Positions 1 through 5,932 are shown, counted from the first letter of the stretch. The stretch is DNA of 6,767 nt from Deltaproteobacteria bacterium (GCA_026388595.1 JAPLJM010000340.1:1-6767), one strand, 5' to 3'. Numbers and translations: made by a program. The notes: a model not told the origin generated them from the sequence alone.

Positions 1-1
1 G

Positions 2-445
2 GGCAATCAGATCTATGCCGTGAGCCGGCGCGTCCTGAAAGATCTGGCCGGTCTCGACCTGGAGGAGCGGATTGTAGAAATCCTCATGGAACGCATCGCA
101 GCTCTGGATGAACAGGAGCGGAAAAAATTTCAGGGACCAACCAAAAACGGTGGCAGCGTCGTCATCTCCTGCGCCTTTGAGATCCCACCGGCGACACAGG
201 CAAGGCTAAACGATGTCCTCCGCCGATTCTTCTCGGACGACATGGAGATCGCCTATGAACAGTCGGACGATGTCCTGTCCGGATGCGAATTGCGGTCAGG
301 AGGCCACAAGATCGCCTGGAGCGTCAAGGACTATCTCGACAGCCTGGAAGAGAGATTCTATTCGGCCCTGTACGAAGAGACCCAGGAGTGGAAACAGGTG
401 AAAGAAGGAGAAGATCATGAACAGTACAGCGACGGAAAAGGATGA
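2..445 (+). CDS. atpF: F1Fo ATPase subunit b, N-ATPase type (C-terminal part, 5' truncated)
   Basis: Subunit b forms the peripheral stalk that holds the alpha3beta3 head against the membrane part of the ATPase. The frame is open to the left edge (first full codon at base 2), so the GTG at 20 is an internal valine and the membrane-anchor N-terminus lies outside the window. The visible 147 residues start with a charged helical stretch containing RRVLKDLAGLDLEE, as in the end of the b-subunit coiled coil. They continue into a small domain with IAYEQSDDVLSGCELRSGG and WSVKDYLDSLEERF. That last part resembles the C-terminal region of delta subunits (pattern: acidic-proline, G-G, then a Ser-Val helix). 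N-ATPase operons are known to lack atpH and to carry a long b subunit, which fits. The 3' end overlaps atpA by 29 bases. Identity as b rests partly on its position upstream of atpA. Confidence 0.82.
   Translation, partial: GNQIYAVSRRVLKDLAGLDLEERIVEILMERIAALDEQERKKFQGPTKNGGSVVISCAFEIPPATQARLNDVLRRFFSDDMEIAYEQSDDVLSGCELRSGGHKIAWSVKDYLDSLEERFYSALYEETQEWKQVKEGEDHEQYSDGKG
405..410 (+). promoter_or_regulatory. Shine-Dalgarno site of atpA
   Basis: AAGGAG lies six bases before the ATG at 417, inside the coding end of atpF. It supports that ATG as the atpA start and implies that ribosomes finishing atpF can reload for atpA. Confidence 0.75.
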
Positions 446-1976
446 ATTGAAGATGTTTCTCGACGGGACCTTCCGGACCCTGGACAATGTTCTGACCCGA
501 CAGGAGGCGGAGCTGCGGGACCGTGAAGTGGGCGTCGTTTCCTATGTGGGATACGGAATCGTCCGGGTGGACGGCCTGCCCAGCATCCGTGCCGACGAGC
601 TGGTCCTTTTTCCCAAGAACCTTCAGGGACTGGTCTTCAATATCGATCCCGAGGAAATTGGCGTGATCCTCCTGGGGCACAGCGGAGACCTGAGTGCAGG
701 GACCGAGGTGAGGCGAACGGGAAGGGTTCTTGACGTTCCCGTCGGGGAATCCCTCATTGGCCGCGTCGTTGATGCGATGGGACTCCCCCTTGATGGACAG
801 GGAGAGATCCGGACCGTTAAACGTCTGCCCGTCGAACAGGAAGCGCCGCCGGTCATGGCCCGTGATCCCGTAACGACACCCCTCCAAACGGGCGTCAAGG
901 TCATCGACGCTCTTTTTCCCATTGGTCGGGGCCAGCGGGAGCTGATCGTCGGCGACCGGCAGACGGGTAAGACGGCCATCGCCATGGATGCCATCATCAA
1001 CCAGGCTGATAAGGACGTCCTCTGTATCTACTGCACCATCGGCAAGAAAGCTTCCGATACCGCCAAGGTGATCGCCGATCTCCGGCAGTACAAAGCCATG
1101 GATTACACCATCGTTGTCGCCGCCACGGCAGACGATCCGCCGGGCCTCCAGTTCATCGCCCCCTACGCCGCCACCTCTATGGCAGAATACTTCATCGCCG
1201 GGGGACGGGACGTCCTGATTATCTATGATGATCTCACCTCCCATGCCCGGGCTTACCGCGAGCTCTCGCTGCTGCTGCGGCGCCCGCCGGGACGGGAAGC
1301 CTTTCCGGGGGACATTTTTTATATTCACTCCCGTCTCCTGGAGCGCTCGACCCATCTCCGCAAAGAGCACGGGGGCGGCTCCCTGACCTCGCTGCCGATC
1401 GTGGAAACGGAGGCGCAGGATATTTCGGGATACATCCCCACCAATCTGATCTCCATCACCGACGGGCAGCTCTATCTCTCCCCGCGCCTGTTCCAGAAGG
1501 GCATTCTCCCCGCCGTGGACGTGGGAAAATCGGTGTCGCGCGTGGGCGGCAAGGCACAAATCCCGGCCTACCGGGCTGTGGCGGGGGATCTTCGGATCTC
1601 CCATTCCCAATTCGAAGAATTGGAAACATTTTCCCGGTTCGGCACGCGTCTCGATGAGGCGACCCGAAAGGTGCTCGAGCGCGGCTGGCGTGTCCGGGAA
1701 ATCCTGAAGCAGCCTCAATATAAGCCCATGCCGGTGGCGGAACAGATCGCGGCCATGATGGCCGTCACATCCGGGCATTTCGACGGCATTCCGATCGATT
1801 CTATCAAAGAAGCGGAAACAGCCATGCGAAAAAATGTGACGGAAAAACATGGCGACCTTTGCGCCAGAATCCGGTCGGGAGAAAAACTTGGGGACGCAGA
1901 TCGAGGGATTCTCCTCGGCGCTGCCCAGGAAATAGCTTCTTCTTTCTCCAAGGAGGAGGACCATGCAAACCGCTGA
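417..1976 (+). CDS. atpA: F1 ATPase subunit alpha (N-ATPase type)
   Basis: Alpha is the non-catalytic nucleotide-binding subunit of the F1 head; three alternate with three beta subunits. The 519-residue product is slightly longer than usual (about 500-513). In order it shows the N-terminal beta-barrel (about residues 30-100, with VGYGIVRVDGLP), the Walker A loop GDRQTGKT at 179-186, the Walker B region LIIYDDLTSHA with aspartates 271-272, and the SVSRVGG motif whose Arg375 matches the arginine finger (E. coli alpha R373). A helical C-terminal domain follows. The ATG at 417 has a good ribosome site and a normal N-terminal length. The gene overlaps atpF by 29 bases and atpG by 14. Beta is not adjacent, as expected for the N-type order, where atpD opens the operon upstream. 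All key residues are intact, so the protein should be functional. Confidence 0.97.
   Translation: MNSTATEKDELKMFLDGTFRTLDNVLTRQEAELRDREVGVVSYVGYGIVRVDGLPSIRADELVLFPKNLQGLVFNIDPEEIGVILLGHSGDLSAGTEVRRTGRVLDVPVGESLIGRVVDAMGLPLDGQGEIRTVKRLPVEQEAPPVMARDPVTTPLQTGVKVIDALFPIGRGQRELIVGDRQTGKTAIAMDAIINQADKDVLCIYCTIGKKASDTAKVIADLRQYKAMDYTIVVAATADDPPGLQFIAPYAATSMAEYFIAGGRDVLIIYDDLTSHARAYRELSLLLRRPPGREAFPGDIFYIHSRLLERSTHLRKEHGGGSLTSLPIVETEAQDISGYIPTNLISITDGQLYLSPRLFQKGILPAVDVGKSVSRVGGKAQIPAYRAVAGDLRISHSQFEELETFSRFGTRLDEATRKVLERGWRVREILKQPQYKPMPVAEQIAAMMAVTSGHFDGIPIDSIKEAETAMRKNVTEKHGDLCARIRSGEKLGDADRGILLGAAQEIASSFSKEEDHANR
1950..1956 (+). promoter_or_regulatory. Shine-Dalgarno site of atpG
   Basis: AAGGAGG lies six bases before the ATG at 1963, within the last codons of atpA. 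It is near-consensus and fixes the gamma start, which overlaps the atpA stop by 14 bases. Confidence 0.8.
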
Positions 1977-2850
1977 AGCCCTGAAACGAAAGATACAGAG
2001 CGCTCAGGACCTTCTGGGTGTCGTGAAGACCATGAAGGCCCTGGCCGCCGTCAGCATTCGTCAGTATCAGCGGGCCGTCGAATCCCTCGCCGACTATAAC
2101 CGGACGGTCGAGCTGGGCCTGCAGATTGTTCTGAAGGACAGCCGCGGCATCTCTGTCCCGGCGGGACAACGCTCCACACGCATGGTGGCGATTGTGTTCG
2201 GAACGGACCAGGGACTTTGCGGACAGTTCAACAATATCGTAACCCAGCATGCGATCGAAGAGCTGGACAGGACAGGCGTCAAGAAAGAGGACCGGTTTTT
2301 TATTGTCATCGGCGTAAAAGCATCCGACATCCTTGTCGATATAGGGCAGAACTTCTTTGAAGTTCTGGCCACGCCGGGATCGACGGCGGGCATCACCGCC
2401 ATGGTCCAGGATATCACGTTGCTCCTGGAGAACTGGCGGTTCAATCGCGCAATCGAGAACATGTATCTTTTTTACAATGAATATGTCTCCGGCGCAACGT
2501 ACCGGCCGCGGACACTCAAACTTCTACCTGTGGATAAGACCTGGCTGAAAGGCCTGCAGAAGCAGAAGTGGGAATCCCGGACGCTGCCCCTGTTTACCAT
2601 GACCTGGAGCCGCATCTTCCGGTCCATGATTGGGGAATACCTGTTTGTTTCCGTTTACCGGGCCTTCGCCAATTCCCTGGCCAGTGAAAACGCCAGCCGG
2701 CTGGCTGCCATGCAGAATGCGGAAAAGAATATCGAGGAGCGCCTGGAGGAACTGGACGTCCAGTTCCATCGGCAGCGGCAGATGACCATCACGGAAGAAC
2801 TGCTGGATATTGTGGCCGGTTTTGAAGTTTTGAAGGAGGCAAGGGCCTGA
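1963..2850 (+). CDS. atpG: F1 ATPase subunit gamma (N-ATPase type)
   Basis: Gamma is the rotating central shaft that couples ion flow in Fo to catalysis in F1. The 295 residues have the family layout. An N-terminal long helix contains KIQSAQDLLGVVKTMKALA (about residues 10-28), a Rossmann-like middle domain includes VAIVFGTDQGLCGQFN, and the C-terminal helix holds SENASRLAAMQNAEKNIEE and RQMTITEELLDIVAGFEVL. Length is close to normal (about 286-290). A 14-base overlap with atpA and a strong ribosome site indicate coupled translation. It is the last ATPase gene here: no atpD or atpC follows within the window, which agrees with atpG closing N-ATPase operons. The middle domain is divergent compared with housekeeping gamma subunits, as is usual for this branch. 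Confidence 0.94.
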   Translation: MQTAEALKRKIQSAQDLLGVVKTMKALAAVSIRQYQRAVESLADYNRTVELGLQIVLKDSRGISVPAGQRSTRMVAIVFGTDQGLCGQFNNIVTQHAIEELDRTGVKKEDRFFIVIGVKASDILVDIGQNFFEVLATPGSTAGITAMVQDITLLLENWRFNRAIENMYLFYNEYVSGATYRPRTLKLLPVDKTWLKGLQKQKWESRTLPLFTMTWSRIFRSMIGEYLFVSVYRAFANSLASENASRLAAMQNAEKNIEERLEELDVQFHRQRQMTITEELLDIVAGFEVLKEARA

Positions 2851-2860
2851 GCAATCAGGC
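2845..2860 (+). repeat. Hairpin with GNRA-type loop at the atpG stop codon
   Basis: GCCTGA and TCAGGC form a perfect 6-bp stem around a GCAA tetraloop, and the atpG stop codon TGA lies in the left arm. GNRA loops stabilise RNA hairpins. No run of T follows, so it is not a standard intrinsic terminator. It could protect the mRNA 3' end or mark a processing site; that is inference. Confidence 0.4.
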
Positions 2861-2862
2861 GT

Positions 2863-2886
2863 CGGAGTTCAAAACTCAGCACTCCG
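2863..2886 (+). repeat. Short inverted repeat between atpG and the kinase-like gene
   Basis: CGGAGT and ACTCCG form a 6-bp stem with a 12-base loop, three bases after the hairpin at the atpG stop. No T-tract follows, and a stem this short may be chance. It is recorded because the two stems together fill most of this 61-base gap. Confidence 0.25.
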
Positions 2887-2911
2887 AACCAATGGAAAGG
2901 GGGTTACGATC

Positions 2912-3766
2912 ATGACAACGGAGAGACAAATCTGTGGCATCTGCGCCTGGCGAAGGGACTGCCAGAAAAGATTCAGGATATCGACGGATGCTTTTCTCAG
3001 CGTCAATTGTCCCGATTACACCAGGGATATATCGATCAAGGATGTTCCTATCGAAGGGATCGAGGACAAGAAAACGACCATGGACCGGATGGTTGAGCAG
3101 CAGTTGAAGAAATGGCGTAGCTTGATGGAAGAAGGCCTGGATGTCTTTGACTACGGGTTAAAGAGCGAAAAAGTCAAGGGGGGGCCGATCATTACGATAT
3201 CGAGAGAGCCCGGTAGCGGCGGCAGCGAAATTGCCAGAAAACTATCCAAAGATCTGTCCATGGATCTCATGGGCGGTCAGATTATCCAGCATGTCGCCGA
3301 AAGCGCCAAGATGAGCCGGAAGGTCATCGAATCCCTGGACGAAAAAGAAGTGACACGCCGGGATTCCTTCCTGGCCGCACTGTTCCGGGACCGTCATCTC
3401 TGGCCGGATGAATACCTGCAGCACCTGACCAAGGTGATCGGCACCATCGGGAGGTACGGCAATGCTATCATTGTCGGTCGCGGCGCCAACCACATCCTGC
3501 CGCAGACAAAAACATTCCGGGTCAGAATCATCGCCCCGCTGGATTACAGAATCAACTATGTCATGGAAGACAGAAAATACACAAGAACAGAGGCGGAACA
3601 GTATGTGGTCAAGATTGAAAATAATCGCAAGGCGTTCATCCGGAAATATTTCAATGCCGACGTGACCGATCCCAAGCTATATGACATCGTCGTCAATACG
3701 GGGGGCATAACCATCGAAGGCGCGATGGAAGCGATCAAAATAGCCTTTAAACTGAGAAGACAATAA
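2912..3766 (+). CDS. Cytidylate kinase-like P-loop protein with N-terminal four-cysteine module
   Basis: The 284-residue protein resembles the cytidylate-kinase-2 family (Pfam Cytidylate_kin2), relatives of CMP kinase whose substrate is mostly unknown. Residues 1-36 carry C8-x2-C11-x5-C17-x15-C33, the only cysteines in the protein, spaced like a zinc or Fe-S site. Residues 37-92 are a charged, probably helical linker. The kinase-like core starts near 93 with ITISREPGSGGSEIA. Where CMP kinases have a GSGKGT loop, this has GSGGSE, so the ATP-binding lysine is replaced by Gly104; this is common in the family and makes kinase activity uncertain. Later family features are IIVGRGANHIL, FRVRIIAPLDYR and the end segment with LYDIVVNTGGITIEGA. 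AAAGGGGG at 2896-2903 precedes the ATG by 8 bases. It lies 61 bases after atpG and 40 before the PAS gene, so it may be read with either. It is not the housekeeping cmk. Confidence 0.85.
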   Translation: MTTERQICGICAWRRDCQKRFRISTDAFLSVNCPDYTRDISIKDVPIEGIEDKKTTMDRMVEQQLKKWRSLMEEGLDVFDYGLKSEKVKGGPIITISREPGSGGSEIARKLSKDLSMDLMGGQIIQHVAESAKMSRKVIESLDEKEVTRRDSFLAALFRDRHLWPDEYLQHLTKVIGTIGRYGNAIIVGRGANHILPQTKTFRVRIIAPLDYRINYVMEDRKYTRTEAEQYVVKIENNRKAFIRKYFNADVTDPKLYDIVVNTGGITIEGAMEAIKIAFKLRRQ

Positions 3767-3806
3767 TTTAAAAAGAACCTTGGCCGGGTTTAGAGAGGGG
3801 TGACTT

Positions 3807-5201
3807 ATGAAGAAATCAATAAAAAAGAATGTTGATACGGGTGGGAACGAAAAAAGACTTGAGCGTAAGGTTGAAAGAGGCAATGTCCGGCGGGAATCGG
3901 ACCATCTGCTGCAAAGCATCATCCAGAGCTTCTCCATTCCTGCTTTTGTGATTGGAAAGGACCACAAGGTCATCTATTGGAATCGAGCCTTGGAGCATTT
4001 AAGCGGCATTCCCATGAGCGAAGTTATGAACACCAACAAACAATGGAAAGCCTTTTATGCCGAGGAGAGACCCTGCCTGGCAGATCTCCTGGTCGATGGC
4101 ATCTCGGAACGGATTCCAAAGTGGTATGAAGGGAAATACGTAAAATCCGACCTGCTGGATGAAGCCTATGAAGCAACCGATTTCTTTCCCGATCTCGGCG
4201 AGCACGGCAGATGGCTTCGCTTTACGGCGGCGGTCATCAGGGATTCCAAAGGCCGGCTCATCGGTGCCGTTGAGACACTGGAAGATATTACAGAAAAAAT
4301 GTCGGCGGAAGCATTGCGGCGGGAAGGCGAACAGCGGCTGTTCAGCGTCATAGAAGGATCACCCATCCCGACATTCGTCATCGGGCTCGATCACAAGGTG
4401 ATTTACTGGAATCGGGCACTTGAACAACTCAGTAAAATCCCGTCGGAAGAAGTGATCGGGACAAGCCAGCACTGGCGCGCCTTTTATGCCAAGGAAAGGC
4501 CCTGCATGGCTGATCTTCTCGTCAATCAAACACTTGAGACCATACCGGAATGGTATCGAGGCGTTTCCAAATCGAAGATGCTTGATGAAACGTTCGAGGC
4601 GGAAGGATTCTTTCCCGACCTGGGCGAAAGCGGACGCTGGCTCCGGTTCACGGCAGCATCAATCCGTACATCAAAGGGGATCTTGGTCGGTGCGATCGAA
4701 ACCCTGGAAGATTTTACGGAACGCAAAAATACGGAACAGCGACTCGTCGAGAGTGAAAAAAGACTGAACAGTATTTTTCAGGGGTTCTCCATCCCTGCTT
4801 TTGTGGTCGGGAAGGATCATAAAGTCATCCTTTGGAATCGGGCTCTGGAAAAATTGAGCAAAATAACGGCGGAAGAGATGATCGGAACCAATCAGCACTG
4901 GAGGGCCTTCTATGGCAGTGAGCGTCCATGTATGGCCGATCTGCTGGTGGACAGCGCTGCAAAAAATGTTTCCAAGTGGTATTCGGGAAAATACAAAAAA
5001 TTCGATGTTACGGAAGATGCTTACGAAGCAACGGACTTCTTTCCCGATCTGGGGAAAAAGGGACGCTGGCTGAGGTTTACAGCCGCGATTATCCGGGATA
5101 GTCAGGGAGAACTTGTTGGCGCCGTTGAAACCCTGGAAGATATTACAGAGCAAAAACTGGCGGAAGCAGCCCTTAAAGAAAGTACGCCGAAGAAAAGTTA
5201 G
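3807..5201 (+). CDS. Protein of three tandem PAS domains, no output domain
   Basis: The 464-residue protein is almost entirely sensory: a basic N-terminal tail (1-33, rich in Lys/Arg), then PAS domains at about 34-163, 177-305 and 319-448, joined by two 13-residue linkers, then a 16-residue tail. No transmembrane segment, signal peptide, histidine kinase, GGDEF, HTH or receiver region is seen, so it should be cytoplasmic and act through protein contact, or be a remnant of a longer sensor. Each PAS domain contains DHKVI-x-WNRALE, the block ERPC-x-ADLLV, FFPDLG-x2-GRWLRFTAA and a closing LED-x-TE. PAS1 and PAS3 are about 70% identical by hand count over 122 positions. The only cysteines, 90, 233 and 375, occupy the same site in each copy. 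GAGGGGTGA at 3794-3802 precedes the ATG. The ligand is unknown; this PAS type is common in sensors of Deltaproteobacteria. Confidence 0.88.
   Translation: MKKSIKKNVDTGGNEKRLERKVERGNVRRESDHLLQSIIQSFSIPAFVIGKDHKVIYWNRALEHLSGIPMSEVMNTNKQWKAFYAEERPCLADLLVDGISERIPKWYEGKYVKSDLLDEAYEATDFFPDLGEHGRWLRFTAAVIRDSKGRLIGAVETLEDITEKMSAEALRREGEQRLFSVIEGSPIPTFVIGLDHKVIYWNRALEQLSKIPSEEVIGTSQHWRAFYAKERPCMADLLVNQTLETIPEWYRGVSKSKMLDETFEAEGFFPDLGESGRWLRFTAASIRTSKGILVGAIETLEDFTERKNTEQRLVESEKRLNSIFQGFSIPAFVVGKDHKVILWNRALEKLSKITAEEMIGTNQHWRAFYGSERPCMADLLVDSAAKNVSKWYSGKYKKFDVTEDAYEATDFFPDLGKKGRWLRFTAAIIRDSQGELVGAVETLEDITEQKLAEAALKESTPKKS
3906..4295 (+). repeat. PAS repeat unit 1
   Basis: First of three in-frame copies (130 codons, residues 34-163). 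It carries Cys90 in ERPCLADLLVD and His53 in the DHKVI motif. It is closest to unit 3, with which it shares the KWY-x-GKY segment. Confidence 0.85.
4335..4721 (+). repeat. PAS repeat unit 2
   Basis: Second copy (129 codons, residues 177-305), offset from unit 1 by 429 bases in its N-terminal part. It is one codon shorter in the middle and the most diverged: EWYRGVSKSK replaces the KWY-x-GKY segment, and AEGFFPDLG replaces ATDFFPDLG. Cys233 and His196 are kept. Confidence 0.85.
4761..5150 (+). repeat. PAS repeat unit 3
   Basis: Third copy (130 codons, residues 319-448), 426 bases after unit 2 at the shared Ile-Pro codons. It carries Cys375 and His338. At DNA level it also keeps long runs in common with unit 1, for example around CCTGCTTTTGTG, which indicates duplication of a 1-like unit. 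Confidence 0.85.
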
Positions 5202-5268
5202 ATTCCGGCATAACGATGTATGCGTCCCTTATGCGGATCTGTTGACAAGGCCGAATGTATGCGGAAAT

Positions 5269-5277
5269 AAAGGAGGT
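5269..5277 (+). promoter_or_regulatory. Shine-Dalgarno site that fixes the start of the RsbRD-like gene
   Basis: AAAGGAGGT is a near-perfect anti-16S match six bases before the ATG at 5284. The frame is open upstream as far as 5113, inside the PAS gene, but that extension has no ribosome site and its sequence is out-of-frame PAS code. The start at 5284 is therefore preferred. Confidence 0.85.
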
Positions 5278-5283
5278 CAGACC

Positions 5284-5805
5284 ATGATGAAATCATATGC
5301 CACAAAATTAATCGAGTTAACGGAAAGACACGCGGAAGAGATCGCCAAGCAGTGGTATAACAACATAAAAATGAATCCAAAAACACCATTTTATCATACC
5401 ATGCCGGAAATCAAGGCAATCCAACAGGCCCTGAATTTTTATAGCAGATTCGGAAAGCTTTTTCTCTCCGATACACCCTTCGAGGAGGCGCATGTCCTCT
5501 TCGCCAAATTTGCGGAAGACAGCTATCGGGTGGGCATCCCGCTGCCCCAGATAATCTATGCCATCACACTGATGCGGCGCCATATGTGGTTGTTTGCCGA
5601 ATTTCAGGCCACATTTACAACCGCGATCGAACATCACCATGCCACAGAGAGCCTGAACCGTACGATTCTGATGTTCGATTACGCGACCTATGTCATCGTT
5701 CTGAAATATGATGAACTGCTCAGAAAGGAAATCGAAGAAAAATTTAAAGCACTAAAAATCAAAAGTCCCCTGGCAATGGCAATCTGGGCAAATGCCCCGA
5801 AATAA
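5284..5805 (+). CDS. RsbRD N-terminal-type sensory protein, standalone
   Basis: The 173-residue product resembles the N-terminal domain of RsbR/RsbRD stressosome co-antagonists, an all-helical, globin-like fold without heme that senses signals upstream of a STAS domain. Support comes from an N-terminal helix with LTERHAEEIAKQWYNNI, a middle FYSRFGKLFLSDTPFEEAHVLFAKFAE, then SYRVGIPLPQIIYAITLMRRHMW and a long last helix (MFDYATYVIVLKYDELLRKEIEEKF). No STAS or other output domain follows, and the frame stops at 5805. A His triplet sits at residues 117-119. No signal peptide or membrane helix is evident. It starts 82 bases after the PAS gene with its own strong ribosome site and is probably in the same transcript. 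The base composition is visibly more A/T-rich than in the atp genes. The family call is from pattern memory only; it could be another small helical sensor. Confidence 0.68.
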   Translation: MMKSYATKLIELTERHAEEIAKQWYNNIKMNPKTPFYHTMPEIKAIQQALNFYSRFGKLFLSDTPFEEAHVLFAKFAEDSYRVGIPLPQIIYAITLMRRHMWLFAEFQATFTTAIEHHHATESLNRTILMFDYATYVIVLKYDELLRKEIEEKFKALKIKSPLAMAIWANAPK

Positions 5806-5860
5806 ATGCCAGGACAGCAACAGCGTATTTGAATTGCCATAAATCTGTTGGTTCTTACCC

Positions 5861-5890
5861 TTGACAGCCGGAGGTCAATCGGCTTAGTCT
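5861..5890 (+). promoter_or_regulatory. Candidate sigma-70-type promoter of the prolyl isomerase gene
   Basis: TTGACA (5861-5866) is a perfect -35 box, followed after 18 bases by TAGTCT (5885-5890), a weak -10 matching at T, A and the final T. The -35 core is also the left arm of an inverted repeat TTGAC-N8-GTCAA (5861-5878), so a regulator could bind over it. Transcription would start near 5897 and leave a leader of about 60 bases containing both palindromes. Confidence 0.5.
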
Positions 5891-5900
5891 GTGACAGTGT

Positions 5901-5910
5901 CGCACGTGCG
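5901..5910. promoter_or_regulatory. Perfect 10-bp palindrome, possible operator half of a pair
   Basis: CGCACGTGCG is fully self-complementary and lies just downstream of the candidate -10. It sits within a looser GTGAC ... GTCAC inverted repeat (5891-5914). It could be an operator or part of a leader hairpin. Confidence 0.35.
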
Positions 5911-5922
5911 TCACCATTGCAA

Positions 5923-5932
5923 GTGCCGGCAC
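5923..5932. promoter_or_regulatory. Second perfect 10-bp palindrome upstream of the prolyl isomerase gene
   Basis: GTGCCGGCAC is fully self-complementary and shares the GTGC/GCAC half-site with the palindrome at 5901-5910. The two centres are 22 bp apart, about two helical turns, as would suit paired dimers of one regulator. Confidence 0.35.

Noticed and set aside
20..22. GTG as a true start for a short 141-residue first gene
   Set aside because: The frame stays open to the left edge with b-like sequence (QIYAVSRRVLKDL) and no ribosome site lies before the GTG. It is an internal codon of a truncated gene.
324..1964. Open reading frame of 546 codons on the minus strand opposite atpA
   Set aside because: It lies wholly antisense to a clear alpha subunit, has no family resemblance and is rich in Gly, Arg, His and Asp as expected from the mirror of GC-rich codons. 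It is a coding shadow.
3906..5150. The 3-fold repeated DNA as a mobile or satellite-type repeat
   Set aside because: The units keep a single reading frame and PAS motifs with codon-level divergence. They are duplicated protein domains.
5242..5271. TTGACA with AATAAA as a promoter for the RsbRD-like gene
   Set aside because: The possible -10 overlaps the ribosome site, so transcripts would begin after it. The -35 match alone is not enough.
5113..5283. N-terminal extension of the RsbRD-like gene back into the PAS gene
   Set aside because: The extension is the out-of-frame image of PAS3 plus spacer. The perfect ribosome site at 5269-5277 points to 5284.
5786..5797. GGGC-AAAT-GCCC hairpin near the end of the RsbRD-like gene
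   Set aside because: It lies within the last codons, has a 4-bp stem and no T-run, so it is too weak to call a terminator.
5818..5850. CAACAG/CTGTTG inverted repeat as a terminator after the RsbRD-like gene
   Set aside because: The 6-bp A/T-containing stem has a 21-base loop and no following T-tract.
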